Source: Qipengyuania pacifica (GTDB lineage: Bacteria; Pseudomonadota; Alphaproteobacteria; Sphingomonadales; Sphingomonadaceae). Taken from it: a stretch of 64,000 nucleotides of DNA. Below are positions 36,484 through 44,105 of the stretch, one piece after another. How positions within the stretch are numbered: the stretch's first letter is position 1; the number at the start of each line of letters is the position of its first letter. Position numbers and translations under genes: made by a program. A model generated the notes under the pieces. It saw nothing but the letters and a program-made list of their open reading frames with translations. It was not told where the DNA came from and did not search any database. Location: positions 1-64,000 of the forward strand of contig NZ_JAHWXO010000001.1 in NCBI RefSeq assembly GCF_019857205.1, given 5' to 3'.

Positions 36484-37828
36484 CCGGCGCAGCCTGTCCC
36501 GCGGAGGGTGGCTGCGGCGCCCGGGCGATGAGGCCGATGGCGAACGCGAGGAGCTGGCCCGCCGGCTGAAGCCGCACGAGCTGGCCGCGCTGGGCAGCTA
36601 TTACTGGGAAGGCTGGGCCCGCGATGCGCAGCTACCGCCGAGCGAGGCCTGGCGCACCTGGCTGATCTGTGCCGGACGCGGTTTTGGCAAGACGCGGGCG
36701 GGGGCCGAATGGGTGCGCGACGTGGCCCGGCACGACGGTTCGGCACGCATCGCGCTGGTGGGCGCCAATCTGGCGGAAATCCGCAATGTCATGGTGGAAG
36801 GCGACAGCGGCGTACTGGCCGCATCGCCGGGTGCGCTGGCCCCGGAGTTCGAGCCGAGCCTGCGCCGGCTGACGTGGGAAAACGGCGCGATCGCCTGGCT
36901 CTATTCCGCCGGGGAGCCGGAAACGCTGCGCGGGCCGCAGCATAGCCATGCCTGGTGCGATGAAATAGCCAAATGGGATAATTCAAGCGAGCGGGCCATG
37001 TCTGCCTGGAACAATTTGCAACTGACGATGCGGCTGGGGGACGGCCCGCGCGTGGTCGCCACCACCACCCCGCGCCAGACCGCGCTGATGCGCCGGATCA
37101 TGGCGGATGCGAAGGCAGGCAAGGTCGCCGTGGCGTGCGGCGGCACGCTGGACAATCGGGAAGTGCTGCCCGCCGATTACCTCGCCGCGATGGTCGAACA
37201 GTTCGAACAGAGCAATTTCGGGCGGCAGGAACTGGACGGGGAGATGATCGCCGCAGTCGAAGGCGCGCTGTGGAGCCGCGCGCTGATCGAACGATACCGG
37301 CACATGGACGCGGTACCGCAGGCACGGCGCGTCATCGTGGCGGTCGACCCACCGGCCAGTTCTTCCGGCGATGCCTGCGGGATCGTGGTGGCGATGCTGG
37401 GCGTGGACGGCACCGCCTATGTCAGGGCCGACTGTTCCGTGACGAATGCGACGCCCGAACGCTGGGCCCGCGCCGTAGCGGATGCGGCCCATGCCTGGCA
37501 GGCCGACCGCGTGGTGGCCGAAGCCAACCAGGGCGGACAGATGGTCGCCAGCGTGCTGCGCGCGGCCGATATCGCACTGCCGGTCAAGCTGGTCCACGCC
37601 AGCCGCGGCAAGACGGCGCGCGCCGAGCCGATCGCCGCGCTGTATGAAGCGGGACGCGTGCGCCACACCGGCCTGTTCGCCGCGCTGGAAGACGAGATGT
37701 GCGGATTGGTGGCAGGCGGCGGTTACGAAGGGCCGGGACGTTCGCCGGACCGGGCCGATGCGCTGGTTTGGGCGCTGACGGAACTGATGCTGGTGAAGCG
37801 CGCCGCGCCGCGGGTGCGGTGGATTTAG
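36476..37828 (+). CDS. GTA large terminase (gp2)
   Basis: A 450-residue TerL. The ATPase has Walker A CAGRGFGKTRAG (about residue 64) and Walker B HAWCDEIAKW. The coupling motif is ATTTPR, and the RNase H-like nuclease has VDPPASSSGDACG and PDRADALVWALTEL. It cuts and packages host DNA into GTA heads. The ATG at 36476 lies within the end of gp1. The next 1,071 bp to the portal gene are an insertion of repeats and unrelated genes. Confidence 0.95.
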   Translation: MANRRSLSRGGWLRRPGDEADGEREELARRLKPHELAALGSYYWEGWARDAQLPPSEAWRTWLICAGRGFGKTRAGAEWVRDVARHDGSARIALVGANLAEIRNVMVEGDSGVLAASPGALAPEFEPSLRRLTWENGAIAWLYSAGEPETLRGPQHSHAWCDEIAKWDNSSERAMSAWNNLQLTMRLGDGPRVVATTTPRQTALMRRIMADAKAGKVAVACGGTLDNREVLPADYLAAMVEQFEQSNFGRQELDGEMIAAVEGALWSRALIERYRHMDAVPQARRVIVAVDPPASSSGDACGIVVAMLGVDGTAYVRADCSVTNATPERWARAVADAAHAWQADRVVAEANQGGQMVASVLRAADIALPVKLVHASRGKTARAEPIAALYEAGRVRHTGLFAALEDEMCGLVAGGGYEGPGRSPDRADALVWALTELMLVKRAAPRVRWI

Positions 37829-37866
37829 GGTGGGTGCGTTTACCGGATCGCTCTGCGGCCTTTTAG

Positions 37867-37964
37867 CCCCGGAACAAGTCCGGGGTGACGAGGGTGGATG
37901 ACGTACCGGGTGACGCAAGAAGGACCGGTTTTCGCTTTCTGGTCACCCCGGACCTGTTCCGGGG
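37867..37964. repeat. Inverted pair of REP-like palindromes
   Basis: CCCCGGA-N5-TCCGGGG at 37867-37885, followed by GTGACG, and its opposite-orientation partner at 37946-37964, preceded by GTCA. They form an inverted pair immediately downstream of the GIY-YIG gene. The same core appears in the tandem array at 38310, in the protease gene at 40375 and at 44719. Confidence 0.85.
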
Positions 37965-37970
37965 TGGTGC

Positions 37971-38285
37971 TTACTTGTGGGGCAGCGGCGGGAAACCATG
38001 TTCTTCCGCAAGATCGATCCAGTCGGGGTTGTTCTGTTCGATGACGTTGAACTTCCACTGGCGGGGCCAGCGTTTGACCGTCTTTTCGCGAGCGATGGCA
38101 TTCTCGATATCGTCATGCGCTTCGAACCACACGAGGCGTTTGATGTCGCGCTCGCTCGTGTAACCGCCGAAGGTGTCGGCGCGGTGCTGGTGAACCCGCG
38201 AAAGGAGATCTGACGTTACGCCGGTATAGAGCCGCCCGCGGTAATGACTGGCAAGGATGTAGACCGTCGGTTCGAACGTTCGCAT
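37971..38285 (-). CDS. GIY-YIG nuclease family protein
   Basis: A 104-residue protein. GIY-YIG motif variant VYILASHYRGRLYTGVTSDL, the catalytic Arg region (LLSRVHQH), a downstream Glu-containing WFEAHDDIENAIAREK (active-site Glu) and KRWPRQWK are typical of the short UPF0213-like COG2827 group. It is flanked on both sides by copies of one palindromic repeat and sits on the minus strand inside the plus-strand GTA operon. Whether it acts on these repeats is an open inference. Confidence 0.9.
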   Translation of the reverse strand: MRTFEPTVYILASHYRGRLYTGVTSDLLSRVHQHRADTFGGYTSERDIKRLVWFEAHDDIENAIAREKTVKRWPRQWKFNVIEQNNPDWIDLAEEHGFPPLPHK

Positions 38286-38309
38286 CTTGGATTAGTGAAA
38301 GAAGCACCG

Positions 38310-38434
38310 CCCCGGAACAAGTCCGGGGTGACGAGTCCGGAACAAGTCCGGGGTGACGAGTCCGGAACAAGTCCGGGGTGACGAGGCCGGAACAAGTCCG
38401 GGGTGACGAGGCCGGAACACGTCCGGGGTGACGG
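38310..38434. repeat. Five tandem copies of a 25-bp palindromic unit
   Basis: The core CCGGAACAAGTCCGGGG, followed by TGACGAG, recurs with a period of exactly 25 bp (GGAAC at 38314, 38339, 38364, 38389 and 38414). The fifth copy has one change (ACACG for ACAAG). A degraded sixth unit follows. Each unit can form a small GC-rich hairpin. It lies 25 bp upstream of the GIY-YIG start codon. Confidence 0.92.
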
Positions 38435-38463
38435 AGCCGGGACGGGTCTGCGTTGCCCCGCCC

Positions 38464-38781
38464 TTACCCGCGGCCGCGGAGGGTGCGCAGTAGAGCTTTG
38501 AGGCCGGCGCCGAGGCGGCTTTCGTCCCTGGTGCGGTCTTCCTGGCGCTTGAGCTGGCGGGCCATGTGTTCGTGGCGGACCGCGCTTTCGCGCAGGCGGC
38601 GGGCGACGTCGGGATCGGTGTGTTCGGCGGCGAGGCGGCGGGCCTGCCGGGCGAGCTGGAGATAGTAGATTGCATCGCGGGGGGCGCCCGCGGCGCGGTC
38701 TTCCCCGCACTTGTCGGCGCGCACGAAAGCCAGGCCCGGACCGGGCTGGTGTGTGCCATCGAATCGAGATCGGTGCGCCAT
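38464..38781 (-). CDS. Hypothetical helical protein inside the GTA operon
   Basis: A 105-residue, Arg- and Ala-rich protein. The central helix (DAIYYLQLARQARRLAAEHT, then DPDVARRLRESAVRHEHMARQL) is like short conserved hypothetical proteins frequent in Sphingomonadales. A modest AAGG precedes the ATG. It is on the minus strand between the repeat array and the portal gene. It may have entered with the GIY-YIG segment. No function assigned. Confidence 0.55.
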   Translation of the reverse strand: MAHRSRFDGTHQPGPGLAFVRADKCGEDRAAGAPRDAIYYLQLARQARRLAAEHTDPDVARRLRESAVRHEHMARQLKRQEDRTRDESRLGAGLKALLRTLRGRG

Positions 38782-38899
38782 AGCCGTACCTTGTGACCCA
38801 TTGCGGGGCCGCCCTCCATCGCGGACCCGTCACCGTACCAATTCCGCACAATTGTGGGCGGCGCCCGTGCTGCGCGGCCCCCGCATCCGGAGAACTACC

Positions 38900-40069
38900 A
38901 TGAGCTTTCTCACCAGTCTCGTCTCCGCCTTCAAGGGCGGGGGCGGCGCCCGCGTGCCTGTGTCGCGCGGGTTCGTTTCGCCCTGGTCGCACTGGGGCGC
39001 GACCGCTTTCGATGGCGGGCCGCCGGGACGCAGCCCCTTCGATTATGCCCGCGAGGTGGCCGAGGCCTATCTTGCCAACCCCGTGGCGCAGCGCGCCGTG
39101 CGGATCGTGGCGGAAGGGGTCGGCAGCGCGCCGATCGCCTGCGCGGACGAACGGCTTTCGGCGCTGATCCGCTGTTCGTGCGGGGCGCAGCCGCTGCTGG
39201 AGGTGCTGGCCGCGCAATTGAGCCTGCATGGCAATGCCTATGTCCAGATCGTGAAGGACGGGAGCGGCGTGCCGGTGGACCTGTTTCCCCTGCGGCCCGA
39301 GCGCGTGCAGGTGGTGGCGGGCGAGGACGGGTGGCCCGCCGCCTATCGCTATATCCTGGCCGACCGGACGATCACCCTGCCGCTTGAGGACGAGGACGGG
39401 TGGCCGTGCGTCATCCATCTCAAGGGCTTTCACCCCACCGACGATCATTACGGCGCGGGATGCCTGGCCGCAGCCGCGCCCGCCGTGGCGATCCACAATG
39501 CGGCGAGCGAGTGGAACCGTGCGCTGCTGGCCAATGCCGCGCGGCCGAGCGGTGCGCTGGTTTACGACGGCGGCGATACGGGCGGGCTGACGGGCGAGCA
39601 GTTCGACCGGCTGAAGGCCGAGCTGCTGGCCGCCTATCAGGGTCACGGCAACGCCGGGCGACCGATGCTGCTGGAAGGCGGGCTGGACTGGAAGGCGATG
39701 AGCCTGAGCCCTGCGGACATGGATTTCGCCACGCTGAAGGCAGCGGCGGCGCGCGACATTGCGCTGGCGTTCGGCGTGCCGCCCATGCTGCTCGGCCTGC
39801 CGGGCGACAATACCTATGCCAATTACCGCGAGGCCAACCGGGCGCTGTGGCGGCTGACCCTGTTGCCGCTGGCGGGCAAGATCCTGGCCGGTCTGCATAG
39901 CGGGCTGGCGGACTGGTTTGCCGAGGCGCCGACTGTCGATCTGGACCGCGTGCCCGCGCTGGCGGAGGATCGCGAGCGGCTGTGGACGCAGGTCAGCGGG
40001 GCAAGTTTTCTAACCGATCTGGAAAAACGCGAGCTGTTGGGGCTGGCGACAATGGAGAGTGGCCGATGA
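38900..40069 (+). CDS. GTA portal protein (gp3)
   Basis: A 389-residue HK97-type portal protein from ATG 38900, with CGGAGAAC 5 bp upstream. AEAYLANPVAQRAVRIVAEG, LSLHGNAYVQIV, IHLKGFHP and IALAFGVPPMLLGLPGDNTY, YREANRALWR are family blocks. It forms the dodecameric DNA channel at the head vertex. The stop overlaps the start of the next gene by ATGA. Confidence 0.95.
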   Translation: MSFLTSLVSAFKGGGGARVPVSRGFVSPWSHWGATAFDGGPPGRSPFDYAREVAEAYLANPVAQRAVRIVAEGVGSAPIACADERLSALIRCSCGAQPLLEVLAAQLSLHGNAYVQIVKDGSGVPVDLFPLRPERVQVVAGEDGWPAAYRYILADRTITLPLEDEDGWPCVIHLKGFHPTDDHYGAGCLAAAAPAVAIHNAASEWNRALLANAARPSGALVYDGGDTGGLTGEQFDRLKAELLAAYQGHGNAGRPMLLEGGLDWKAMSLSPADMDFATLKAAAARDIALAFGVPPMLLGLPGDNTYANYREANRALWRLTLLPLAGKILAGLHSGLADWFAEAPTVDLDRVPALAEDRERLWTQVSGASFLTDLEKRELLGLATMESGR

Positions 40070-40374
40070 CGCGGGAAGACATGCTGGCGCGGCTGATCGC
40101 GCAGGCGGGCCATGAGGGCGGCGAGCTGATCACGCTGCGCGCCATCGTGGAGGAAGCGAGCGAACTGGGCGCGAACCGCGTGCTCGACCGGCTGGGCCTG
40201 GGCGATCCGTCGGCGCAGGAGGACATCGACGAATTGCGCGAATTGCTGGGCGCCTGGCGCGATGCCAAGGCCAGCGCGTGGAAGGCGGCCGTGGACTGGC
40301 TGGTCAAGGGCGTGCTGGCGCTGCTGCTGGTCGGCATCGCGGTGCGGCTGGGCGTGGGGGACATGCTGTCGTGA
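40066..40374 (+). CDS. DUF6127 protein of the GTA operon
   Basis: A 102-residue protein. The N-terminal segment (MLARLIAQAGHEGGELITLR AIVEEASELGA) and the C-terminal transmembrane helix (LVKGVLALLLVGIAVRLG) match a small family found between portal and protease in alphaproteobacterial GTAs (near gp3.5). It overlaps both neighbours (ATGA upstream, GTGA downstream). Function unknown. Confidence 0.82.
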   Translation: MTREDMLARLIAQAGHEGGELITLRAIVEEASELGANRVLDRLGLGDPSAQEDIDELRELLGAWRDAKASAWKAAVDWLVKGVLALLLVGIAVRLGVGDMLS

Positions 40375-40877
40375 CCCCGGAACAGATCCGGGGTGACATT
40401 CCGAAACAGGTCCGGGGTGACAGGGCGGCGCCGGTCCTGCGCATTGCGGGTTATGCGGCGTTGTTCGACCGGCCCGACGGTGCGCGCGATACGATCCGGC
40501 CCGGGGCATTCACGCGCACGCTGGCCGAACGCGAAGGGCGCTTTCCTCTATACTGGCAGCACCGGCCCGAGCGCCGCATCGGCTGGGTCGAGATGGCGGG
40601 CGAGGATGGGTGCGGGCTGCGGATCATTGCCAGCATCGACAATCCGGGCGGGCGCGCTGCCATGCTGCTGCGCCGGCGCGCGGTGAGCGGCCTGAGCTTC
40701 GGCTACCGTGCGCGGGCCTATCGCCACACGCCGCAAGGCCGCGAACTGGCCGAGATCGATCTGTTCGAGGTGAGCGTGGTGACGCATCCGCTGCAACACG
40801 GGGCGCGCGTGCATTTTTTATCTGCGCCCTCAAACGCCGGGCGCGAGCCGTCCGGCTCGCTTGGCTTCGCGGCATAA
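40371..40877 (+). CDS. GTA prohead protease, HK97 family (gp4)
   Basis: A 168-residue U35-type protease starting at GTG 40371. The core (IAGYAALFDRPDGARDTIRP, then the catalytic His in LYWQHRPERRIG and the catalytic Ser in VSGLSFGYRAR) is complete. Two repeats of 24 bp in the N-terminus encode PEQIRGDI and PKQVRGDR, which are in-frame copies of the REP-like palindrome. It matures the capsid by cleaving its N-terminal delta domain. The C-terminus is followed by a 240-nt spacer. Confidence 0.92.
   Translation: MTPEQIRGDIPKQVRGDRAAPVLRIAGYAALFDRPDGARDTIRPGAFTRTLAEREGRFPLYWQHRPERRIGWVEMAGEDGCGLRIIASIDNPGGRAAMLLRRRAVSGLSFGYRARAYRHTPQGRELAEIDLFEVSVVTHPLQHGARVHFLSAPSNAGREPSGSLGFAA
40375..40424. repeat. 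REP-like palindromes within the protease coding sequence
   Basis: Two adjacent units (CCGGAACAGATCCGGGG and CCGAAACAGGTCCGGGG, each followed by TGACA) have a period of 24 bp, unlike the 25-bp period of the array at 38310. A 24-bp period preserves the reading frame through both copies. The first begins four bases after the start of the GTG codon. Confidence 0.88.
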
Positions 40878-41117
40878 GCCGCGGCGGCCAGTCGGCCTTG
40901 CCTCGCCGGGGCTCGGAACTTTCTCCATTTTGCCACCTCGCGATTGATCCGGGCCGGAGGAGGTCCGGCAAGCACGGAAGTGCACCTTTGGTGCGCTGCC
41001 AAGGGCCACCCGCACGTGCGGCCGCAGCGGGTGCAGCTGGCTGCCCGTCCAGCGAGGACGAACCCGCGGATGCGGGTTCGAAACACCAAGAATCTACCCT
41101 GAGAAAAGGAACATCTG
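40878..41117 (+). other. Hairpin-rich leader between protease and capsid genes
   Basis: A 240-nt gene-free stretch in an otherwise overlapping operon. Predicted stems: GCCGGA/TCCGGC (40953-40969), GCAC-GGAA-GTGC with a GNRA loop (40972-40983), GCACC-TTT-GGTGC (40982-40994, alternative), a CCGCACGTGCGG palindrome (41010-41021), GCAGC/GCTGC (41033-41044) and a 9-bp stem CGAACCCGC-GGAT-GCGGGTTCG (41059-41080). There is no T run after any, so it is not a simple terminator. A candidate structured RNA or capsid mRNA leader. Confidence 0.5.
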
Positions 41118-42269
41118 ATGGACGTAACTACGCCTGACCAACCCACCGCTACCGCTACGCCCATCGACCCCGCCGAAGCGAGTTTCGACATCGTTGCGCG
41201 GCAGGAAAGCACCGAAGCCGCGGTGGCGGATCTGCGATCCGACCTCGACCGGGTGAAGGCGCGGATCGGGCGGGCGGCCCGCCCTGCCCTTGGCACCGGC
41301 GACGAGGCGGCGCCCGAAGTGAAGGGCTTTGTCGATGGCTATCTGCGCCGCGGTGCGACGCAGGAAATCAAGTCGATTACGGCGGGCGTGCCGGGCGATG
41401 GCGGCTATGCCGTGCCGCGCCAGATCGATGCGGCGATCGCCCGCCAGCTGACCGAGATCAGCCCGATCCGCGCCATCGCGCAGGTCGTGCAGACCGGCAG
41501 CGCGGATTATCGCAAGCTGGTGACGCTGGGCGGGACCGCGAGCGGCTGGGTGAGCGAGAGCGCCGGGCGGCCCGAAACCGCCACGCCCAATTTCAGCGAG
41601 ATCGCGCCGCCGACGGGCGAGCTCTATGCCAATCCGGCGGCAAGCCAGGCGATGCTGGACGATGCGGGCTTCGACCTCGAAAGCTGGCTGGCGAGCGAGA
41701 TCGGGCAGGAATTCGCGCGGGCGGAAGGCGCCGCCTTCGTCAACGGCAGCGGCGTGAACCAGCCGCGCGGGTTCCTGGCAGCACCCATGGCGGAGGAATT
41801 CGACGAAGATCGCCCCTTCGGCACGCTGCAGTATATCGCCAGCGGGGATGCGGGCGGCTTCGGCGCGGAGCCCGATGCGATGCTGATCGACCTCGTCCAC
41901 TCGCTGAAGGCCGGGCACCGGCAGGGGGCGAACTTCGTGATGAATTCGGCCACGCTGGCCGAAGTGCGCAAGCTGAAGACGGCGAACGGCGCGTTCCTGT
42001 GGCAGCCGGGCATGGTGGACGGCCAGCCCGACCGCCTGCTGGGCTATCCCGTGGTCGAGGCGGAGGACATGCCCGATATCGCGGCGGGCACCTGCCCCAT
42101 CGCCTTCGGCAATTTCCGTCACGGCTATCTGATCGCCGAACGCAGCGCGACGCAGGTGCTGCGCGATCCCTTCACCAACAAGCCCTTCGTCCATTTCTAC
42201 GCCACCAAGCGCGTGGGCGGGCAGGTGCTGGATAGCAATGCGATCAAGCTGCTGAAGATCGCCGTGTGA
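41118..42269 (+). CDS. GTA major capsid protein (gp5)
   Basis: A 383-residue HK97-fold capsid protein after AAAAGGAAC. The N-terminal ~65 residues form the coiled delta/scaffold region, and the mature domain starts near the VKGFVDGYLRRG segment. GDGGYAVPRQ, ASGWVSESAGRPE, NPAASQAMLDDAGFDLESWL, FVNGSGVNQPRGFL and the C-terminal RDPFTNKPFVHFYATKRVGG are classical blocks. A strong GC hairpin follows the stop, which could keep capsid mRNA abundant relative to distal genes. Confidence 0.96.
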   Translation: MDVTTPDQPTATATPIDPAEASFDIVARQESTEAAVADLRSDLDRVKARIGRAARPALGTGDEAAPEVKGFVDGYLRRGATQEIKSITAGVPGDGGYAVPRQIDAAIARQLTEISPIRAIAQVVQTGSADYRKLVTLGGTASGWVSESAGRPETATPNFSEIAPPTGELYANPAASQAMLDDAGFDLESWLASEIGQEFARAEGAAFVNGSGVNQPRGFLAAPMAEEFDEDRPFGTLQYIASGDAGGFGAEPDAMLIDLVHSLKAGHRQGANFVMNSATLAEVRKLKTANGAFLWQPGMVDGQPDRLLGYPVVEAEDMPDIAAGTCPIAFGNFRHGYLIAERSATQVLRDPFTNKPFVHFYATKRVGGQVLDSNAIKLLKIAV

Positions 42270-42277
42270 TCGCCCTC

Positions 42278-42306
42278 GCCCGCGCCGTGTCCCCTGCGGC
42301 GCGGGC
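42278..42306 (+). terminator. 10-bp GC hairpin after the capsid gene
   Basis: GCCCGCGCCG (42278-42287) pairs perfectly with CGGCGCGGGC (42297-42306) across a 9-base loop, 8 bp after the capsid stop. It is followed by ACTCTTTCCTG, only partly T-rich. It is likely a partial terminator or 3'-end stabiliser. Confidence 0.6.
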
Positions 42307-42337
42307 ACTCTTTCCTGACAATCGGGACGTGTTTTTC

Positions 42338-42625
42338 ATGACACCAGACCTATCCGGCCAGGCTCTGGCCGACCTCAAGCAGTGGCTGGCGATCGGCGTT
42401 GCGGGCGAGGATGCGCTGCTGCTGCGCCTGCTCGACACGGCGTGGCAGATATGTGCGCGCTTTACCGGCCACGGCGCGGCCGAGTGGAATGCGCTCGACG
42501 AGACGCTGCGGCACGGGATCGTGCGCTTTGCCGCGCATCAATATCGCGAGCGGGACGAAGGCACGGCGCCCCTGCCCGCAGCCATCGCGGCGCTGTGGCG
42601 GCCGTACCGGCCGGTGCGGCTGTGA
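42338..42625 (+). CDS. GTA head-tail connector (gp6)
   Basis: A 95-residue helical protein. LADLKQWLAIGVAGEDALLL, then ICARFTGH and a C-terminal WRPYRPVRL match gp6-like adaptor proteins. ATG 42338 is chosen because the GTG at 42266 would place coding sequence over the capsid 3' hairpin; the earlier start remains possible. It joins portal to stopper/tail. Confidence 0.85.
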   Translation: MTPDLSGQALADLKQWLAIGVAGEDALLLRLLDTAWQICARFTGHGAAEWNALDETLRHGIVRFAAHQYRERDEGTAPLPAAIAALWRPYRPVRL

Positions 42626-42747
42626 CCTTCGCCGACCTGGCCGAGCGGCTGACCCGCCGCGCCGCGGCACTTGCACGGCGGCGCGGGCGTGGCTGGTGGC
42701 ACCGCGCCGACCTGCTGTGGCCCCTCTTCGCCAAGGGAGAACGGTAG
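42622..42747 (+). CDS. Short reading frame in the position of GTA gp7
   Basis: A 41-residue frame from GTG 42622, coupled to gp6 by GTGA. VTFADLAERLTRRAA, ARRRGRGWWHRADLLWPL is basic and Trp-containing, not recognisable as the usual ~110-residue head-tail stopper. It could be a remnant or a replacement of gp7, or a non-gene. The spacing supports translation, but there is no homology evidence. Confidence 0.4.
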   Translation: MTFADLAERLTRRAAALARRRGRGWWHRADLLWPLFAKGER

Positions 42748-43140
42748 ATGGAAACCGCCCTGCGCAGCGCGATCGCCGGCTGGCTGGCGAGCGATCCGGT
42801 CCTGTCCGAGCGCGTGAACGCCATCGCCGAGGAAGCCCCGGCGGCGGCCAGCCCGCCTGCCATCGCCATTGCCGCCAGCGCCAGCACCGACTGGTCGACC
42901 AAAACCGCCACGGGGCGCGAGGTGCGTCTGGCGCTGGAGCTGGTCGGGCGCGGGGACGATCCCGCCGAAACCGCAGCCCTTGCCGGCCGCATCGAACAGC
43001 GCATCGCCACGCTGGCCCCGCAGCAGGCGGGTTTCCGCGTGGTGGTGACCCGCTTCCTGCGCAGCCGCGTGGAGCGCCGACGGCGCAATGGCCGCGCGGT
43101 GCTGCTGGAATTCGCCTTCAAACTCATCGCAACGGAGTAA
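42748..43140 (+). CDS. GTA tail terminator / DUF3168 protein (gp8)
   Basis: A 130-residue DUF3168 protein after GGGAGAAC. The N-terminal AIAGWLASDPVLSERV, the central STKTATGREVRLALEL, and LAGRIEQRIATL, FRVVVTRFLRSRVERR are family blocks. It caps the tail tube at the head-proximal end. Normal length. Confidence 0.9.
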   Translation: METALRSAIAGWLASDPVLSERVNAIAEEAPAAASPPAIAIAASASTDWSTKTATGREVRLALELVGRGDDPAETAALAGRIEQRIATLAPQQAGFRVVVTRFLRSRVERRRRNGRAVLLEFAFKLIATE

Positions 43141-43145
43141 TCGAC

Positions 43146-43553
43146 ATGACAGCCCAGAAAGGGGCGGCCTTCCTGCTGAAAATCGGCAGTGGCGGCGCGC
43201 CCGTTATATACGAGGCCGTCGCGGGCCTCAGGACCACGCAAATGAGCGTGAACGGCGACACGGTGGTCGTCACGCACAAGGAAAGCGGCGGCTGGCGCGA
43301 GCTGCTGTCGGGCGCGGGGACGCGGTCGGTTTCTGTATCCGCCAGCGGGATTTTCCTGGGATCGGATGCCGAGCACGCGATCCGCAACCACGCACTGGCC
43401 GGAACCATCGACCAGTACGAGCTGAGTTTCGAGGACGGCGCGAAGATGCGCGGCCGCTTCCTCGTACAGCGACTGGACTATGCGGGCGATTTCAATGGCG
43501 AGCGGACCTATTCGGTGCAGCTCGAAAGCTCCGGACCGGTTGTGCCGTCATGA
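43146..43553 (+). CDS. GTA major tail protein (gp9)
   Basis: A 135-residue tail-tube protein. GAAFLLKIGSG and RTTQMSVNGDTVVVTHKESG, followed by WRELLSGAGTRSVSVSASGIF, are typical of the TP901-1/gp9 family. Beta-rich with polymerisation loops. The stop is overlapped by the next ATG (ATGA). Confidence 0.93.
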   Translation: MTAQKGAAFLLKIGSGGAPVIYEAVAGLRTTQMSVNGDTVVVTHKESGGWRELLSGAGTRSVSVSASGIFLGSDAEHAIRNHALAGTIDQYELSFEDGAKMRGRFLVQRLDYAGDFNGERTYSVQLESSGPVVPS

Positions 43554-43855
43554 GCAATGCGGCGAGAGGCGAAGCGGCGCTGACGATCAACGGGAGGGCC
43601 TGTCTGCTGCGGCCGAGTTTCGATGCGCTGGTACAGGCGGAGGAGGAACTGGGTCCGCTGTTCGATCTGGTGGAGCGTGCAGGCGAAGGCAAGCTGCGCC
43701 TTACCGATATGGCGGCGCTGTTCTGGTATTGCTTGGCCGAACGCGGGGATCTGACGCGGGACGCCGTGGGCGAAGCGGTCGTCGCACAAGGCCTGGCCGC
43801 ATCGACGAAACCGCTGCGGATATTGCTGGGCGAAATCCTGAAGGGACGGGTGTGA
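43550..43855 (+). CDS. GTA gp10-family tail chaperone-like protein
   Basis: A 101-residue protein. ALTINGRACLLRPSFDALVQ AEEELG, LTDMAALFWYCLAERGD and LRILLGEILKGR match the GTA-gp10 (GAM-like) family, thought to assist tape measure folding. The frame ends at 43855, 44 bp before the small second chaperone. Confidence 0.9.
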   Translation: MSNAARGEAALTINGRACLLRPSFDALVQAEEELGPLFDLVERAGEGKLRLTDMAALFWYCLAERGDLTRDAVGEAVVAQGLAASTKPLRILLGEILKGRV

Positions 43856-43898
43856 CGTCGCCCACCCGCGATCCCACCCACAAGCGGGGGCGAAGTTG

Positions 43899-44090
43899 GT
43901 GAGCAAGCCCTTCACCAAGGGGGCGCTTCGGCTGGCGGGGCTGGCGGCTACGCATCTGGGGTGGAGGCCCGGTACGTTCTGGCATGCCACACCGTCAGAG
44001 CTTGCCGCCTGCCTTTCCGCGCCCGCGCCTGCCTTTCCGCGCCCGCGCCTGCCGGAAGCCCGCCCACACGCGCCGAGGTTGCCGCGCTGA
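43899..44090 (+). CDS. Small tail assembly chaperone, C-terminus frameshifted
   Basis: A 63-residue protein from GTG 43899. FTKGALRLAGLAATHLGWRP, then FWHATPSELAACL, match the TAC family that follows gp10 in GTAs (C-terminal partner). A 20-bp tandem duplication at 44011-44050 shifts the frame, so the present tail reads FPRPRLPEARPHAPRLPR. Removing one copy restores GSPPTRAEVAALIERDAHG, which fits the R-x-E-x-x-A-L-I consensus end of the family, stopping at 44113. Possibly inactive, or a frameshift signal. Confidence 0.7.
   Translation: MSKPFTKGALRLAGLAATHLGWRPGTFWHATPSELAACLSAPAPAFPRPRLPEARPHAPRLPR
44011..44050. repeat. 20-bp perfect tandem duplication in the tail chaperone gene
   Basis: GCCTTTCCGCGCCCGCGCCT occurs twice in tandem at 44011-44030 and 44031-44050, without a single mismatch. 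Since 20 is not a multiple of three, it shifts the reading frame. Perfect identity suggests a recent slippage event or an assembly artefact. Confidence 0.95.
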
Positions 44091-44105
44091 TCGAAAGGGA
44101 TGCCC

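Noticed and set aside
38310-38434. Five-copy 25-bp repeat considered as a CRISPR array.
   Set aside because: Units are directly adjacent with no variable spacers, and each is a palindrome; no cas genes nearby.
41059-41080. GGTTCGAA-like sequence that resembles a tRNA T-arm.
   Set aside because: The stem is a simple 9-bp inverted repeat with no acceptor, D or anticodon arms around it.
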